This document shows, in pieces, positions 7,950 to 16,803 of a stretch of DNA of 64,000 bases. The translations under genes were made by a program, and so were the position numbers. The stretch is taken from NCBI RefSeq assembly GCF_018614195.1, contig NZ_JAGGOT010000008.1, positions 1 through 64,000 on the forward strand, given 5' to 3'. This stretch comes from Streptomyces sp. ISL-43. Lineage in GTDB: Bacteria; Actinomycetota; Actinomycetes; Streptomycetales; Streptomycetaceae. A model generated the notes under the pieces. That model was given only the letters and a program-made list of their open reading frames with translations. It ran no database searches and had not been told where the DNA came from. Every line of letters starts with the position of its first letter. Positions within the stretch are counted from its first letter, which is position 1.

Positions 7950-10054
7950 GCACCGTCACCCCCACCCGTGCCCCGCACGGCGATCTGCCCACCGGCCACA
8001 AGCCCGAGGAGGCCCGGATCGGCGGCGGTGTCTTCGACCCGAAGCAGCTGCTGAAGTCCTTCCCGGACGCGGTCCGCAAGCTCGACCCCCGGGTGATGGT
8101 CAAGTCCCCGGTCATGTTCGTGGTGCTGATCGGTTCCGTACTCACCACCGTGCTGGCGATATCCGACCCGGGCGACCTCTTCGGCTGGGCGATCACCGTC
8201 TGGCTCTGGCTCACCACGATCTTCGCGAACCTCGCGGAGGCGGTGGCGGAGGGCCGCGGCAAGGCCCAGGCAGACACCCTGCGCAAGGCCAAGACCGACA
8301 CCGTCGCGCGCCGCCTGAACGGCGCCGCCGAGGAGCTGGTCCCGGGCACGGAGCTGCGTATCGGCGACCTGGTCGTGTGCGAGGCCGGGGACGTCATCCC
8401 CGGTGACGGCGACGTCGTCGAAGGCGTGGCCTCGGTCGACGAGTCGGCGATCACCGGTGAATCGGCCCCGGTCATCCGGGAGTCCGGCGGTGACCGCAGC
8501 GCCGTCACGGGCGGCACGAAGGTGCTCTCCGACCGGATCGTCATCAAGATCACGACCAAGCCCGGCGAGACCTTCATCGACCGCATGATCGCCCTGGTCG
8601 AGGGCGCGGCCCGGCAGAAGACGCCCAACGAGATCGCGCTGAACATCCTGCTCGCCTCCCTCACCATCGTCTTCCTGCTGGCCGTCGTCACCCTCCAGCC
8701 CTTCGCGATGTACGCCCACGCCGAGCAGTCGATGATCGTGCTCACCGCACTGCTGGTCTGCCTGATCCCCACCACCATCGGCGCGCTGCTCTCCGCCATC
8801 GGCATCGCGGGCATGGACCGGCTGGTCCAGCGCAACGTCCTGGCCATGTCCGGGCGCGCGGTCGAGGCCGCGGGCGACGTTTCCACCCTCCTCCTCGACA
8901 AGACCGGCACCATCACCCTCGGCAACCGCCAGGCCTCGGAGTTCGTCCCCGTGAGCGGCGCCGCCGCCGCCGAACTGGCCGACGCCGCCCAGCTGTCCTC
9001 GCTGGCCGACGAGACCCCCGAGGGACGCTCCATCGTGGTCCTCGCGAAGGAGAAGTACGGGCTGCGCGAACGCCACCAGGGCGGGCTGGCGGGCGCCGAG
9101 TGGATCCCCTTCACCGCCCAGACCCGGATGTCCGGCGTCGACGTGGACGGCCGCAAGGTCCGCAAGGGCGCCGCCTCCTCGATCACCGCGTGGGTCGGCG
9201 AGCAGGGCGGGACCGTGGCCCCGGACGCGAGCGCGAAGGTGGACGAGATCTCGGGCGCCGGCGGTACGCCGCTGCTCGTGGCCGTGGAGGACGGGAAGGG
9301 CGCCCGGGTCCTGGGCGTCATCCACCTCAAGGACGTCGTCAAGGAAGGCATGCGCGAACGCTTCGACGAGCTGCGGCGCATGGGCATCAAGACCGTGATG
9401 ATCACGGGCGACAACCCGCTGACCGCCAAGGCGATCGCACAGGAGGCGGGCGTCGACGACTTCCTCGCCGAGGCCACGCCCGAGGACAAGATGGCCCTCA
9501 TCAAGCGGGAGCAGGCGGGCGGCAAGCTCGTCGCGATGACGGGCGACGGCACGAACGACGCCCCGGCCCTCGCCCAGGCGGACGTGGGCGTCGCGATGAA
9601 CACCGGCACCTCGGCCGCCAAGGAGGCCGGGAACATGGTGGACCTGGACTCCAACCCCACCAAGCTCATCGAGATCGTCGAGATCGTCGAGATCGGCAAG
9701 CAGTTGCTGATCACCCGAGGTGCGCTGACGACCTTCTCCATCGCCAACGACGTCGCCAAGTACTTCGCGATCATCCCGGCCATGTTCGCGGTGGTCTACC
9801 CGGGCCTCGACAAGCTCAACATCATGGGCCTGCACTCGCCGAACTCGGCGATCCTCTCGGCCGTCGTCTTCAACGCGCTGGTCATCATCGCCCTCGTGCC
9901 GCTCGCCCTGAAGGGCGTCCGGTACCGGCCGACCAGCGCCGACAAGATGCTCCGCCGGAACCTGGGCATCTACGGACTGGGCGGCCTGATCGCCCCGTTC
10001 GTCGGCATCAAGCTCATCGACATGATCATCTCCCTCATCCCCGGGCTGGGCTGA
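7946..10054 (+). CDS. kdpB: KdpB, P-type ATPase catalytic subunit
   Basis: A 702-residue P-type ATPase that drives K+ uptake through KdpA. Motifs in order: the actuator TGES (in SAITGESAP), the phosphorylation site DKTGT with Asp318, [14 protein letters not shown], and the hinge [16 protein letters not shown]. One oddity: a 9-bp tandem duplication (GAGATCGTC at 9671-9679 and 9680-9688, with a third near-copy following) gives [14 protein letters not shown], where the family normally has a single E-I-V-E-I-G-K, i.e. a three-residue insertion before the membrane helix that follows the P domain. Translationally coupled to kdpA. Confidence 0.98.
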   Translation: MSTVTPTRAPHGDLPTGHKPEEARIGGGVFDPKQLLKSFPDAVRKLDPRVMVKSPVMFVVLIGSVLTTVLAISDPGDLFGWAITVWLWLTTIFANLAEAVAEGRGKAQADTLRKAKTDTVARRLNGAAEELVPGTELRIGDLVVCEAGDVIPGDGDVVEGVASVDESAITGESAPVIRESGGDRSAVTGGTKVLSDRIVIKITTKPGETFIDRMIALVEGAARQKTPNEIALNILLASLTIVFLLAVVTLQPFAMYAHAEQSMIVLTALLVCLIPTTIGALLSAIGIAGMDRLVQRNVLAMSGRAVEAAGDVSTLLLDKTGTITLGNRQASEFVPVSGAAAAELADAAQLSSLADETPEGRSIVVLAKEKYGLRERHQGGLAGAEWIPFTAQTRMSGVDVDGRKVRKGAASSITAWVGEQGGTVAPDASAKVDEISGAGGTPLLVAVEDGKGARVLGVIHLKDVVKEGMRERFDELRRMGIKTVMITGDNPLTAKAIAQEAGVDDFLAEATPEDKMALIKREQAGGKLVAMTGDGTNDAPALAQADVGVAMNTGTSAAKEAGNMVDLDSNPTKLIEIVEIVEIGKQLLITRGALTTFSIANDVAKYFAIIPAMFAVVYPGLDKLNIMGLHSPNSAILSAVVFNALVIIALVPLALKGVRYRPTSADKMLRRNLGIYGLGGLIAPFVGIKLIDMIISLIPGLG

Positions 10055-10057
10055 CAC

Positions 10058-10693
10058 ATGAACAACTCCGTGGGCAACACCGCCCGCCTCCTCGGCGCCG
10101 GCCTCCGGGCCCTGCTCGTCCTGACCGTGCTGTGCGGGGTCCTCTACCCCCTCGCCGTCACCGGCGTCGCCCAGGCCGCCTTCGGCCACCAGGCCAACGG
10201 CTCCGAGATCGAGGACGCGGGCGGCCGGGTCGTCGGCTCCTCCCTGATCGGCCAGCCGTACGGGGACGACCCGCGCTGGTTCCAGGGCCGCCCGGCGGCG
10301 GGACTCTCCGAGAACACCCTCAACACGCGGTACGGACTGCTGGTCTCCGGAGCCACCAACAAGGCGGCCGACAGCCCGGAGCTCCTGAAGGCGGTGCGCG
10401 AGGCCAAGGCCGAGGTCGTCCTCGACAACACCGTCCCCGGATACACCCCGCAGCCCTCCCGGATCCCGGCCGACGCGGTCACCTCCTCCGGCTCCGGCCT
10501 GGACCCGAACATCTCCCCGGCGTACGCGGAACTCCAGACCCACCGCGTCGCGGCCCGCAACCACCTCCCGGTGGCGGAGGTCACGAAGCTGGTCGAGGCC
10601 CACACCGAGGGCCGCACCCTCGGCTTCATGGGCGAGCCGCGCGTCAACGTCCTGGAACTGAACGTGGCCCTGAAGGCGCTCGCGGAGAAGTAG
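10058..10693 (+). CDS. kdpC: KdpC, potassium ATPase accessory subunit
   Basis: A 211-residue protein with one N-terminal helix (about residues 15-37) and an extracytoplasmic domain with family motifs: GSSLIGQPY, PRWFQGRPAA, SGSGLDPNISP, and the C-terminal VNVLELNVAL. Begins 3 nt after kdpB. Last gene of the operon, followed by two hairpins. Confidence 0.97.
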   Translation: MNNSVGNTARLLGAGLRALLVLTVLCGVLYPLAVTGVAQAAFGHQANGSEIEDAGGRVVGSSLIGQPYGDDPRWFQGRPAAGLSENTLNTRYGLLVSGATNKAADSPELLKAVREAKAEVVLDNTVPGYTPQPSRIPADAVTSSGSGLDPNISPAYAELQTHRVAARNHLPVAEVTKLVEAHTEGRTLGFMGEPRVNVLELNVALKALAEK

Positions 10694-10703
10694 GCGGTCC
10701 GGA

Positions 10704-10743
10704 GGCGGGAGCGGACGGGCGGGCTCCCGCTCCCGCTCCCGCC
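10704..10743 (+). terminator. kdp operon terminator hairpin
   Basis: An 11-bp perfect stem (10704-10714 with 10733-10743) begins 10 nt after the kdpC stop codon. Confidence 0.7.
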
Positions 10744-10748
10744 GACGA

Positions 10749-10778
10749 CCCGTCAGATCGTCCCGCTTGACGGGTTTT
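10749..10778 (+). terminator. second kdp terminator with U-tract
   Basis: A 7-bp stem (10749-10755 with 10768-10774) is followed by TTTTCT, the classical intrinsic-terminator layout that is rare in this genome. It backs up the stronger GC hairpin just before it. Confidence 0.65.
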
Positions 10779-11033
10779 CTCACGTGGCAGAACGTGCCGT
10801 CGGCCCGACACGCCCGAGTCCCGCCCTTGACGTTCTCACCCGTTCGGGCGCATGGCTTCCACAAGCCGGTCCACCCCGGCCCACCGCCCGCGAGCTGCGA
10901 AGACGTACCGGTCGGCGGGTGATACGGCAGTGACGTGCCGTCAGTTCGACGTGTTACACAGGGTGCCCGGCACCGCGGAAGGGTCCACTGCTCTCAGGAC
11001 CCGGCCGCCCGAGCCGGACCAGGAGGGATTCCC

Positions 11034-11726
11034 ATGCCCCGCGCCAAGTGGGTCGTCGGCGTACTGACGGTGACTCTGCTGTTCACCGGCCTAGGGGTGT
11101 TGCGCACCACCGAAGGAGGCCGCCCGGCCGCTCCGACCGCCGGCGACGCCCTGCCCTCGCGCGTGCTGGGCCTGTCCGGCCCGCGCCGGCTGGCCCGGCA
11201 GCTGGAGAACTCCGGCGGGCACACCACCGGCAAGGGCGCCCGCCGGCCCGTGCGGTCGAGCGTCACGCCGCTGCCGCGGGCCCTGCCGCTGCGCCTCGTC
11301 ATCCGGAGCCTGCAGGTGGACGTACCGCTGACGGGCGCCGCACCGGCCGACGGGGCAGACGGCGGGTCGGACGGCGGGCCGCCCTTCACCGGGCCGCCCG
11401 AGACCGGGCCGTCCGGCGGCAGCACACCGTCCGCCCGCCAGGACCGCGCGGACGGAGCCGTCTGGGACTCCACCGGCCCCACCCCGGGCTCGGCCGGTAC
11501 CGCCGTCGTCTCCGGGGACTTCTTCCGCATCTCCGAACTCCGGCGCGGGCAGACGATCGAGATCCCCCGCGCTGACGGGCGTACGGCCGTGTTCACCGTG
11601 TACCGGGTCTCGCCCACCGAGGTCTCCGGAGACGGCGGCCCGTCCGGCAAGGCCCAACTGCGGCTGCTCAGCGGTGAGACAGCGCTCCTCGCCCGCCTGA
11701 CCGGCCACCGCCGCGCACCCCGCTGA
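11034..11726 (+). CDS. sortase-fold exported protein lacking the catalytic His and Cys
   Basis: A 230-residue protein with an N-terminal membrane anchor (residues about 6-24), a linker, and a C-terminal domain like class E/F sortases: PLRLVIRSLQVDVPL, then GTAVVSGDFFRISELRRGQTIEI and ADGRTAVFTVYRV. Where sortases have the catalytic GHVD-type His this protein reads VSGDFF, and where they have LRLxTCGG it reads LRLLSGE, so both His and Cys are absent. It should therefore not be an active transpeptidase; it may be a structural relic or a binding protein. ATG 11034 has AGGAGGG upstream. The middle (residues about 100-150) is Gly/Pro/Ser-rich. Confidence 0.75.
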   Translation: MPRAKWVVGVLTVTLLFTGLGVLRTTEGGRPAAPTAGDALPSRVLGLSGPRRLARQLENSGGHTTGKGARRPVRSSVTPLPRALPLRLVIRSLQVDVPLTGAAPADGADGGSDGGPPFTGPPETGPSGGSTPSARQDRADGAVWDSTGPTPGSAGTAVVSGDFFRISELRRGQTIEIPRADGRTAVFTVYRVSPTEVSGDGGPSGKAQLRLLSGETALLARLTGHRRAPR

Positions 11727-11771
11727 GCCGCCCCGGAACGGCCACCCCCAGTGGCCACCTGTCAGCCGTGG

Positions 11772-11811
11772 GGGGTGACTTCGTCCCCCGGTCGGGGGAC
11801 GAAGTCACCCC
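11772..11811. terminator. 18-bp perfect hairpin
   Basis: A perfect 18-bp stem (11772-11789 with 11794-11811) and GGTC loop, 45 nt after the sortase-like gene. It is one of the strongest hairpins in the window and should terminate that transcript; it lies 40 nt before the next start codon, so it could also act as a 5' leader structure for it. Confidence 0.8.
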
Positions 11812-11851
11812 GACCGGGGAGTCGGCCCGCGTGTCGGGGCACACCCTTCGC

Positions 11852-12217
11852 ATGAGCGGGACGCAGCGTGCGCGGACGGCACTGGGCAGGGCCCTGAGGG
11901 TGGCCCTGACGGTGCTCTGCGTCGTGCTGCTGTGCGTGCTCGGCACCGGGCAGTCCGGGCCGTCCCCCGCGACGGCCGACGGCGCCCGCCCCTCCCCCAC
12001 GGCGCCGGCCGAGCCCACCGAGGCACCGGCCGACCCGATCGGCGATCCCGAAGTGCGCCAGGCGGTACGGGTGACCGTGCGCGGCTTCCCCGGCCTGCGG
12101 CGACCGGTGTTTCACGTGAAACACCCCGGCTTCGAGGAGCTGGGCCCCCGCCCGGCGGGCACGACCGCCGCAGCGGCGCCCCCGTGGGTGGTCCGGAGTG
12201 TGGTCCTGCGCTGCTGA
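11852..12217 (+). CDS. small secreted protein carrying a parS site in its coding sequence
   Basis: A 121-residue protein: basic start, one hydrophobic segment (about residues 15-32) as signal or anchor, then a Pro/Ala/Thr linker and a short C-terminal part ending in WVVRSVVLRC. The family is not recognised. Codons for residues FHVKH lie in the parS palindrome at 12106-12125. ATG 11852 is chosen because it places the hydrophobic segment properly; a longer frame starts at 11768 inside the hairpin. It might be an incidental frame kept open by composition; moderate confidence only. Confidence 0.5.
   Translation: MSGTQRARTALGRALRVALTVLCVVLLCVLGTGQSGPSPATADGARPSPTAPAEPTEAPADPIGDPEVRQAVRVTVRGFPGLRRPVFHVKHPGFEELGPRPAGTTAAAAPPWVVRSVVLRC
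12106..12125. other. parS (ParB-binding) site
   Basis: GGTGTTTCACGTGAAACACC is a perfect 20-bp palindrome whose 16-bp core TGTTTCACGTGAAACA equals the Streptomyces/Bacillus parS consensus. ParB nucleates here to organise and segregate the origin region. In Streptomyces most such sites lie near oriC, which places this window in the central chromosome. Confidence 0.93.
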
Positions 12218-12296
12218 GCGGGCCGAGAGCCGAGCAGCAGCAGTAACGCGCCCCGCGCGCGTCCCCCCACACCCCCGAACACCGTGAGGTTCCGCC

Positions 12297-12452
12297 ATGC
12301 CCTTCGACCCGTACCTGGCCCTGAACGCCATGCTCCGAGCCGAGGCCGCGCGCTTCTCCCCGCCGGCACCGCCGGCACCGCCGGTCCGCCAGACCGAGCC
12401 CGAACCCGCCCCGGCCGCCGAAGTGCCGGCCGCGGACGGCAAGGCCGAGTAA
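12297..12452 (+). CDS. 51-residue hypothetical protein
   Basis: Starts MPFDPYLALNAMLRAEAARF, a short amphipathic helix, and continues with a Pro/Ala/Glu tail. GTGAGG precedes ATG 12297. No membrane segment or catalytic motif. I recall similar short proteins from other Streptomyces but no function. Confidence 0.55.
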   Translation: MPFDPYLALNAMLRAEAARFSPPAPPAPPVRQTEPEPAPAAEVPAADGKAE

Positions 12453-12474
12453 CCGGACCGATCCGCGAGCCGAC

Positions 12475-12507
12475 GCAGCGAAGACGTAGCGATGACGTAG
12501 CGAAGAC
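12475..12507. repeat. three tandem 11-bp repeats
   Basis: GCAGCGAAGAC, GTAGCGATGAC and GTAGCGAAGAC follow without gaps. The 11-bp period places each copy on the same helix face, as in multimeric regulator sites. Confidence 0.6.
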
Positions 12508-12510
12508 ATC

Positions 12511-12594
12511 AGGAGGCACCGGTTCCCGCGCCCTCGGCAACGGAGGAGTGGTCACGTGAGGTTCGACCACGGAGCACGGGAACCGGCGCCTCCT
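12511..12594. repeat. 84-bp imperfect inverted repeat
   Basis: Arms of 18 bp (12511-12528 and 12577-12594) match at 17 positions around a 48-nt centre that contains a CACGTG. It could be the terminator of the 51-residue gene or a remnant of a small mobile palindromic element. Confidence 0.55.
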
Positions 12595-12833
12595 CCAGTC
12601 TCAGCCACCCACCCCCTCATTCACGTAGGTCTTTTGTCCGCGTTCGCCCGGCCGAAAGTACCGATCCGGCGAAACATCCCCGGTGACAGCAGCTCCCCCG
12701 GGGAGGGATCATGGGCCGCGTCTATGGGTTCGCGTGTGCCCGACCGTTGCCGGGGGGAACAGCCGTGCACCAGTCGTGTGGCACCGCGCTTCCCGCTCGA
12801 CCCCATCGCTTCTTCGCCGAAGGAACTCCGCTG

Positions 12834-15587
12834 GTGCGTCCCACTCGTGCGACGGTCCTGCTCACCGCAGGTCTCGTCACCCTTCTCGGCATACCGGCCG
12901 TCGCCGCCGCCGACACCCCGACCGACCTCTACGTGAACAGCCGTGAAGGCTCCCACTGCTCCGATGCCGCAACGGGCACCCCGACCGCCCCGTTCTGCTC
13001 GGTCTCGGCGGCGGCCAAGGTGGTCGAGCCGGGCCAGACCGTGCGGATCGCCTCCGACAACAGGTACCCCGAAGCCGTCACGATCGACCGCTCGGGAGAG
13101 CCCGGGAAGCCGATCACCTTCGTCTCCGATTCGGAAGCCGTCAACCCCACGGCCCATGTGGACAAGGGCCTGACCATCAGCGGTGCCTCCCACGTGGTGA
13201 TCCGCCGGCTGGATCTCCGCGGCGGCGTCACGGTCAGCCGTTCCACCGACGTGGTGATCGAGAAGTCCGACATCACGAAGGGCATGCTCAACGGCCTCGT
13301 GGTCGGCGACGCGAGCACGGACGTGCGCGTCAGCCAGAGCAGGGTCAGCAGTCCCCGGATCGAAGGCGGTTCCCGGCGCACCGTACTCAGCCGCAACGAG
13401 ATCACCGGGCCGAAGGCCACGGCGGCGGCCGTCGTGGTGGACGCCCCCGGTACGGCGCTCACCAACAACTCGATCTCCGGCTCGTGCGAGACGACCGTCT
13501 CGGTCGGTGGCGGCTCCACCGGCTCGTCCGTGGTCAACAACGTGTTCTTCACCGTGACCCCCAACACCTCGTGCCCGCAGGACAAGCCCCGCAACTCCGT
13601 CGCGGTCGCGCAGAGCGCGACGGAGGGCACCCGCGCCGACTACAACGTGTTCGCGAACAGCCCCCTCGCCACCCAGCTCCCGTACACCTGGTCCGGCACG
13701 AGCTACAAGGATCTGGCGGCGTTCCAGGCCGCGACGGGCCAGGGCGGCCACGACATCGTCGCCCCGGACGACCGCGTCAGCACGGTGGACGACTCCCTCA
13801 CCATCGACTCCGGCGACCCGACCGCGCCGGGTGCCCTCCTGACCGCCGACATCGACGGGAACCCGGTCGCGGACGACCCGCGTGTCCCCAACACCGGCGG
13901 GAACGGCGGGTTCGTCGACCGCGGCGCCTACGAGACCGGCGACGGCCTGAGCAGCGTCTGGATGTCGGTCGACAACGAGTGGGCACCGCTCGGTACGAAG
14001 GTGGTGGTGCAGAGCGTCTCGAACAGCCGCTGGCCCACCGCGATGTCGTTCAGCGTGGACTTCGGCGACGGGACGACCCCCCTTGTCATCCGCCAGGGCA
14101 CCGCCTCCCAGGCAACCGCGACGCACGTCTACGGTTCCCCCTGCTCCTGCGTGGTCAAGGTGACGGCCTTCAACGGCGTGGGGGCGAAGGTCGTCACGTC
14201 GAAGCGGATCACGGTGGGCCCGGCGGCACTGACCGCCGACTTCACCACCGAGCCCGTCATACCGGTCCCCGGCGACGAGGAGGGCGCCGTCCGCCCGCTG
14301 ACCGTCGAGTTCGACCCGCGGGCCACCAAGGGGCCGTGGCCAGTGGCATCTGTCGATGTCGAATTCGGTGACGGTGGCCGCGGGCTCCTCGGTCTCAGTC
14401 CTTTCAGGCACACCTACAGGGAGCCCGGCAACTACCAGGTGACCGTCACCGCTTACGACATCCACGGCGCGCAGTCCACGGTCGTCAAGACCGTGCGGGT
14501 CGGCTACACCCCGTCCGGGTACGTGGCGACCGACCCGTTCCGGCTGCTGGACTCCCGCACCACCAACACCACCCTCCGGGGTGGCTTTGCCTTCAACGTG
14601 ACCCTTCCGGTCGGCGAGGCCGTGCCGGAGCACCCCCTTTCGGGGAGCATGGCCGCGGCGGTCCTGAACGTGACGGTCACCGGTGCGACGGAGGACACCC
14701 ACCTGAGCGTCTGGCCCTCCGGGCCGACAGGTCCGAACACCTCGACCGTCAACGTCAACGCCGGTGGTACCGCGTCCAACACGGTGACCGTCCCGGTCGG
14801 TGCCGACGGACAGATCTCCGTCCTGCTCAACTCGGGCCGGGCCTCACTCATCGTGGACTTCATCGGCTACTACCAGCCGAACATCGGCCAGCGCTTCTCC
14901 CCGCTCACCCCGACCCGCGTCGCCGACACCCGTACGGCCGGTGGCGCGCTGGGCGGCGGCAAGACCCGCACGGTCAAGGTCGCCGGCGTCAACGGCATCC
15001 CCGCCGACGCCACGGCGGTCGCGCTCAACCTGACCGGCACCGGCGCGACGGAGCAGGCCCACGTCATCGCGTACCCGGACCCGGCGAAGCGTCCGTCGAC
15101 CTCGAACCTGAACGTGGAGCCCGGCAAGGACAAGTCCAACCAGGCCATCGTCCCGGTCGGCCCCAACGGCACCATCACCCTGTTCGCCAACTCGGGCTCC
15201 ACCCACCTGGTGCTCGACGCGGTGGGCTACTACGGCAAGGACGGCAAGGCCCTCTTCACCCCGGTCGTGCCCAAGCGCCTCGCCGACACCCGTACGACCG
15301 GCAAGGTCGCTCCCGGCGCCACCACGACCGTCGGCGGTCTGCCCGCGGGCGCCCTCGGCGCGGTCCTGAACGTCACCGCGACGGACTCCACCGGTCCCGG
15401 CTTCCTGACCGCGTACGGCTACGGCGGCACGCTCCCCGGGGCCAGCAGCCTCAACACGCTGCCGGGCCGCACGGTCCCGAACCACGTGATCAGCCCGGTC
15501 GCGTCCGGCAAGGTCAGCATCTTCAACAGCTACGGCGGCGGCAACCACGTGATCACCGACCTCCTCGGCTACTTCACCCAGGGCTGA
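12834..15587 (+). CDS. large secreted beta-helix / PKD surface protein with three C-terminal repeats
   Basis: A 917-residue exported protein. GTG 12834 (AAGGA 9 nt upstream) gives a clean signal peptide ending near PAVAAADTP. Residues about 30-370 form a right-handed parallel beta-helix (turns such as GLTISGASHVVIRRLDLRGG, SRNEITG, NNSISGS), as in polysaccharide-active or adhesive proteins. Two PKD-like domains follow (VDFGDGTTP and VEFGDGGRG, each ending in a THVYGSP or HTYREPG strand). The C-terminus has three repeats of about 120 residues opening with FRLLDSRTT, PTRVADTRTAGG and PKRLADTRTTGK, a module common in actinobacterial surface proteins. No catalytic residues were identified. A strong hairpin ends the gene. 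Confidence 0.9.
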   Translation: MRPTRATVLLTAGLVTLLGIPAVAAADTPTDLYVNSREGSHCSDAATGTPTAPFCSVSAAAKVVEPGQTVRIASDNRYPEAVTIDRSGEPGKPITFVSDSEAVNPTAHVDKGLTISGASHVVIRRLDLRGGVTVSRSTDVVIEKSDITKGMLNGLVVGDASTDVRVSQSRVSSPRIEGGSRRTVLSRNEITGPKATAAAVVVDAPGTALTNNSISGSCETTVSVGGGSTGSSVVNNVFFTVTPNTSCPQDKPRNSVAVAQSATEGTRADYNVFANSPLATQLPYTWSGTSYKDLAAFQAATGQGGHDIVAPDDRVSTVDDSLTIDSGDPTAPGALLTADIDGNPVADDPRVPNTGGNGGFVDRGAYETGDGLSSVWMSVDNEWAPLGTKVVVQSVSNSRWPTAMSFSVDFGDGTTPLVIRQGTASQATATHVYGSPCSCVVKVTAFNGVGAKVVTSKRITVGPAALTADFTTEPVIPVPGDEEGAVRPLTVEFDPRATKGPWPVASVDVEFGDGGRGLLGLSPFRHTYREPGNYQVTVTAYDIHGAQSTVVKTVRVGYTPSGYVATDPFRLLDSRTTNTTLRGGFAFNVTLPVGEAVPEHPLSGSMAAAVLNVTVTGATEDTHLSVWPSGPTGPNTSTVNVNAGGTASNTVTVPVGADGQISVLLNSGRASLIVDFIGYYQPNIGQRFSPLTPTRVADTRTAGGALGGGKTRTVKVAGVNGIPADATAVALNLTGTGATEQAHVIAYPDPAKRPSTSNLNVEPGKDKSNQAIVPVGPNGTITLFANSGSTHLVLDAVGYYGKDGKALFTPVVPKRLADTRTTGKVAPGATTTVGGLPAGALGAVLNVTATDSTGPGFLTAYGYGGTLPGASSLNTLPGRTVPNHVISPVASGKVSIFNSYGGGNHVITDLLGYFTQG

Positions 15588-15618
15588 CCCCCACCGCACC
15601 GGACGTCCGCACCGGACG

Positions 15619-15672
15619 ACACCGCCGCCCCGGCCGCCCGCGCAGTGCGCGCGGTGGCCGGGGCGGCGGTGT
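15619..15672. terminator. 17-bp bidirectional terminator
   Basis: A perfect 17-bp stem (15619-15635 with 15656-15672) lies between the convergent beta-helix gene and the leftward membrane gene; it should serve both. Confidence 0.85.
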
Positions 15673-15700
15673 TCGCGGGCGGTGTTCGCGCTGACGGGAG

Positions 15701-16108
15701 CTATTCCTCGCGGGTGTAGTAGCGGTAGAACGCCGCGATTCCGACGCCCGCGCCGACGGCGAGGCCGAGGGCGCAGCTCTTGAGGACGCTCTCCTCGGCG
15801 AGGCTGTAGAGGTAGCCGAAGGCGATGCCCGCGAAGACCCCGTACGCCGCCGCGTGCGCCTCCCGCTTCAGCCGGGGGCCGATGCGGGCCAGGGCGAACA
15901 TGCAGGCGGCGAAGATCGCGCCGCACAGGATCCCGTAGAAGACGTTGCCGGCGTCGACGGGCCCCGTCTGGCGCTTGATGAAGGCGGCGTAGACGCCGTA
16001 GACGAGACCCATGAGCAGGGGGCGGGTCAGGGCGGCCTTGCTCAGGTGGGTCGTGTCGGCCGCCGTCTGCCGGTGCCGCCGGGGGGCGGTGGGTGCCGCA
16101 TGTGCCAT
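15701..16108 (-). CDS. small four-helix membrane protein
   Basis: A 135-residue protein with a polar, basic N-terminus (about 30 residues) and four hydrophobic segments. ATG 16106-16108 has GAGAGGAG upstream. The family is not recognised; it resembles conserved Streptomyces integral membrane proteins without assigned function. It stands alone: convergent with the beta-helix gene and followed upstream by gene remnants. Confidence 0.75.
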   Translation of the reverse strand: MAHAAPTAPRRHRQTAADTTHLSKAALTRPLLMGLVYGVYAAFIKRQTGPVDAGNVFYGILCGAIFAACMFALARIGPRLKREAHAAAYGVFAGIAFGYLYSLAEESVLKSCALGLAVGAGVGIAAFYRYYTREE

Positions 16109-16240
16109 GACGGGCTCCTCTCTCCCATCATCCAGGGCACACCCGCCGCCCCCGACCGGCAACTGGATCACCCAGGCCGGGGCACTCGGCGGGTACCTGG
16201 CGGGGCACGCTGAGGGGTACTCGACGGGTCACTCGACGGG

Positions 16241-16400
16241 TCACTCCGTGGGGGTCGCCCGCACCGCCACCGCGTCGATCTCGAAGAGCATGTCCGGCAG
16301 CGCGAGGGCGGCCACCCCGATCAGTGTCTGGGCGGGCAGTCCGGTGCCCCAGGCGGCGTGCAGGTGCTTGAGGAGGACGTGATGCTTCGCGTCATTCCAA
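16241..16400 (-). pseudogene. RidA/YjgF C-terminal remnant
   Basis: About 45 residues resemble the end of RidA-family imine deaminases (LPAQTLIGVAALALPDMLFEIDAVAV). The N-terminal two thirds are absent: upstream in the same frame the sequence runs into antisense of the Rrf2 remnant. A duplicated CGACGGGTCACT motif sits at the stop codon. Probably a decayed gene. Confidence 0.7.
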
Positions 16401-16446
16401 ACTCCTGAGTCAGTTGTCCGAAGGCTGTGCGGCCGGTGCGGGGGCT

Positions 16447-16770
16447 CTAGCGAGTGGCGGCGAGCCAGGCGCGGAGCCGGTCGGGGGCCCCGGGGGCCTG
16501 CCGTTCGGCCTGCTGCCGGATCTCGTCGAGGTTCTGGCCGGCCAGGGCGTGGCGCCAGGCCAGTTCGGCCCGGCCCATCGCGTGCCCGATGGCGCATTCG
16601 GCGGCGGGCGGCCCCTCGCCGCCGCCGGGCCCCTGCTGCCGGATCTCCGCGCACCGGAAGGCCTCGTCCGGCCCCTCGACGGCGGCGACCACGTCCATGA
16701 GCGAGATGGCGTCGAGCGGGCGGGCGAGGCGGAAGCCGACACGCGCCACCCGCCCGCAGTACCCCCGCTC
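16447..16770 (-). pseudogene. Rrf2-family regulator C-terminal remnant
   Basis: The last 105 residues of an Rrf2-type regulator are clear: GFRLARPLDAISLMDVVAAV, EAFRCAEIRQQGPG, then a helical end ECAIGHAMGRAELAWRHAL. The winged-helix DNA-binding half is missing; upstream sequence passes into the start of the rightward membrane-protein gene. Together with the RidA remnant this marks an eroded regulator-enzyme pair. Confidence 0.75.
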
Positions 16771-16803
16771 GCGCCGCGCGTCCGGCCGCCTTTCCCTGGT
16801 GAC

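Larger units (their letters stand above)
10694..11033 (+). other. 340-bp intergenic region after kdpC
   Basis: No gene is supported here. It contains the kdp terminators (10704-10743 and 10749-10778) and a 6-bp-arm inverted repeat ACGGCA-N6-TGCCGT at 10924-10941 that could be an operator for the following exported-protein gene, whose ribosome site AGGAGGG lies at about 11020-11027. Confidence 0.6.
12453..12833 (+). other. 381-bp leader/intergenic region before the beta-helix protein
   Basis: No gene is supported. It holds three 11-bp direct repeats (12475-12507), a long imperfect inverted repeat (12511-12594), a relatively AT-rich stretch around 12614-12690 that probably carries the promoter, and the long 5' leader of the next gene. 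An in-frame ATG at 12711 could extend that gene by 41 residues, but its GGGAGGG is only 3 nt away and the signal peptide would be internal. Confidence 0.55.

Noticed and set aside
7898..10864. 988-codon leftward frame opposite kdpBC
   Set aside because: Composition is Gly/Asp/Arg/Val-rich without domains and it spans three real genes; a GC shadow.
10058..11726. kdpD/kdpE regulators downstream of kdpC
   Set aside because: The next gene is the sortase-like exported protein; the kinase at 20660 has a different architecture (HAMP type without KdpD or Usp domains).
12600..12833. Possible c-di-AMP (ydaO-type) riboswitch before the secreted beta-helix protein
   Set aside because: A long leader and a GCCGGGGGGAAC-like block invite the idea, but the conserved GACAGCTAACC and GGTAGGG elements are missing.
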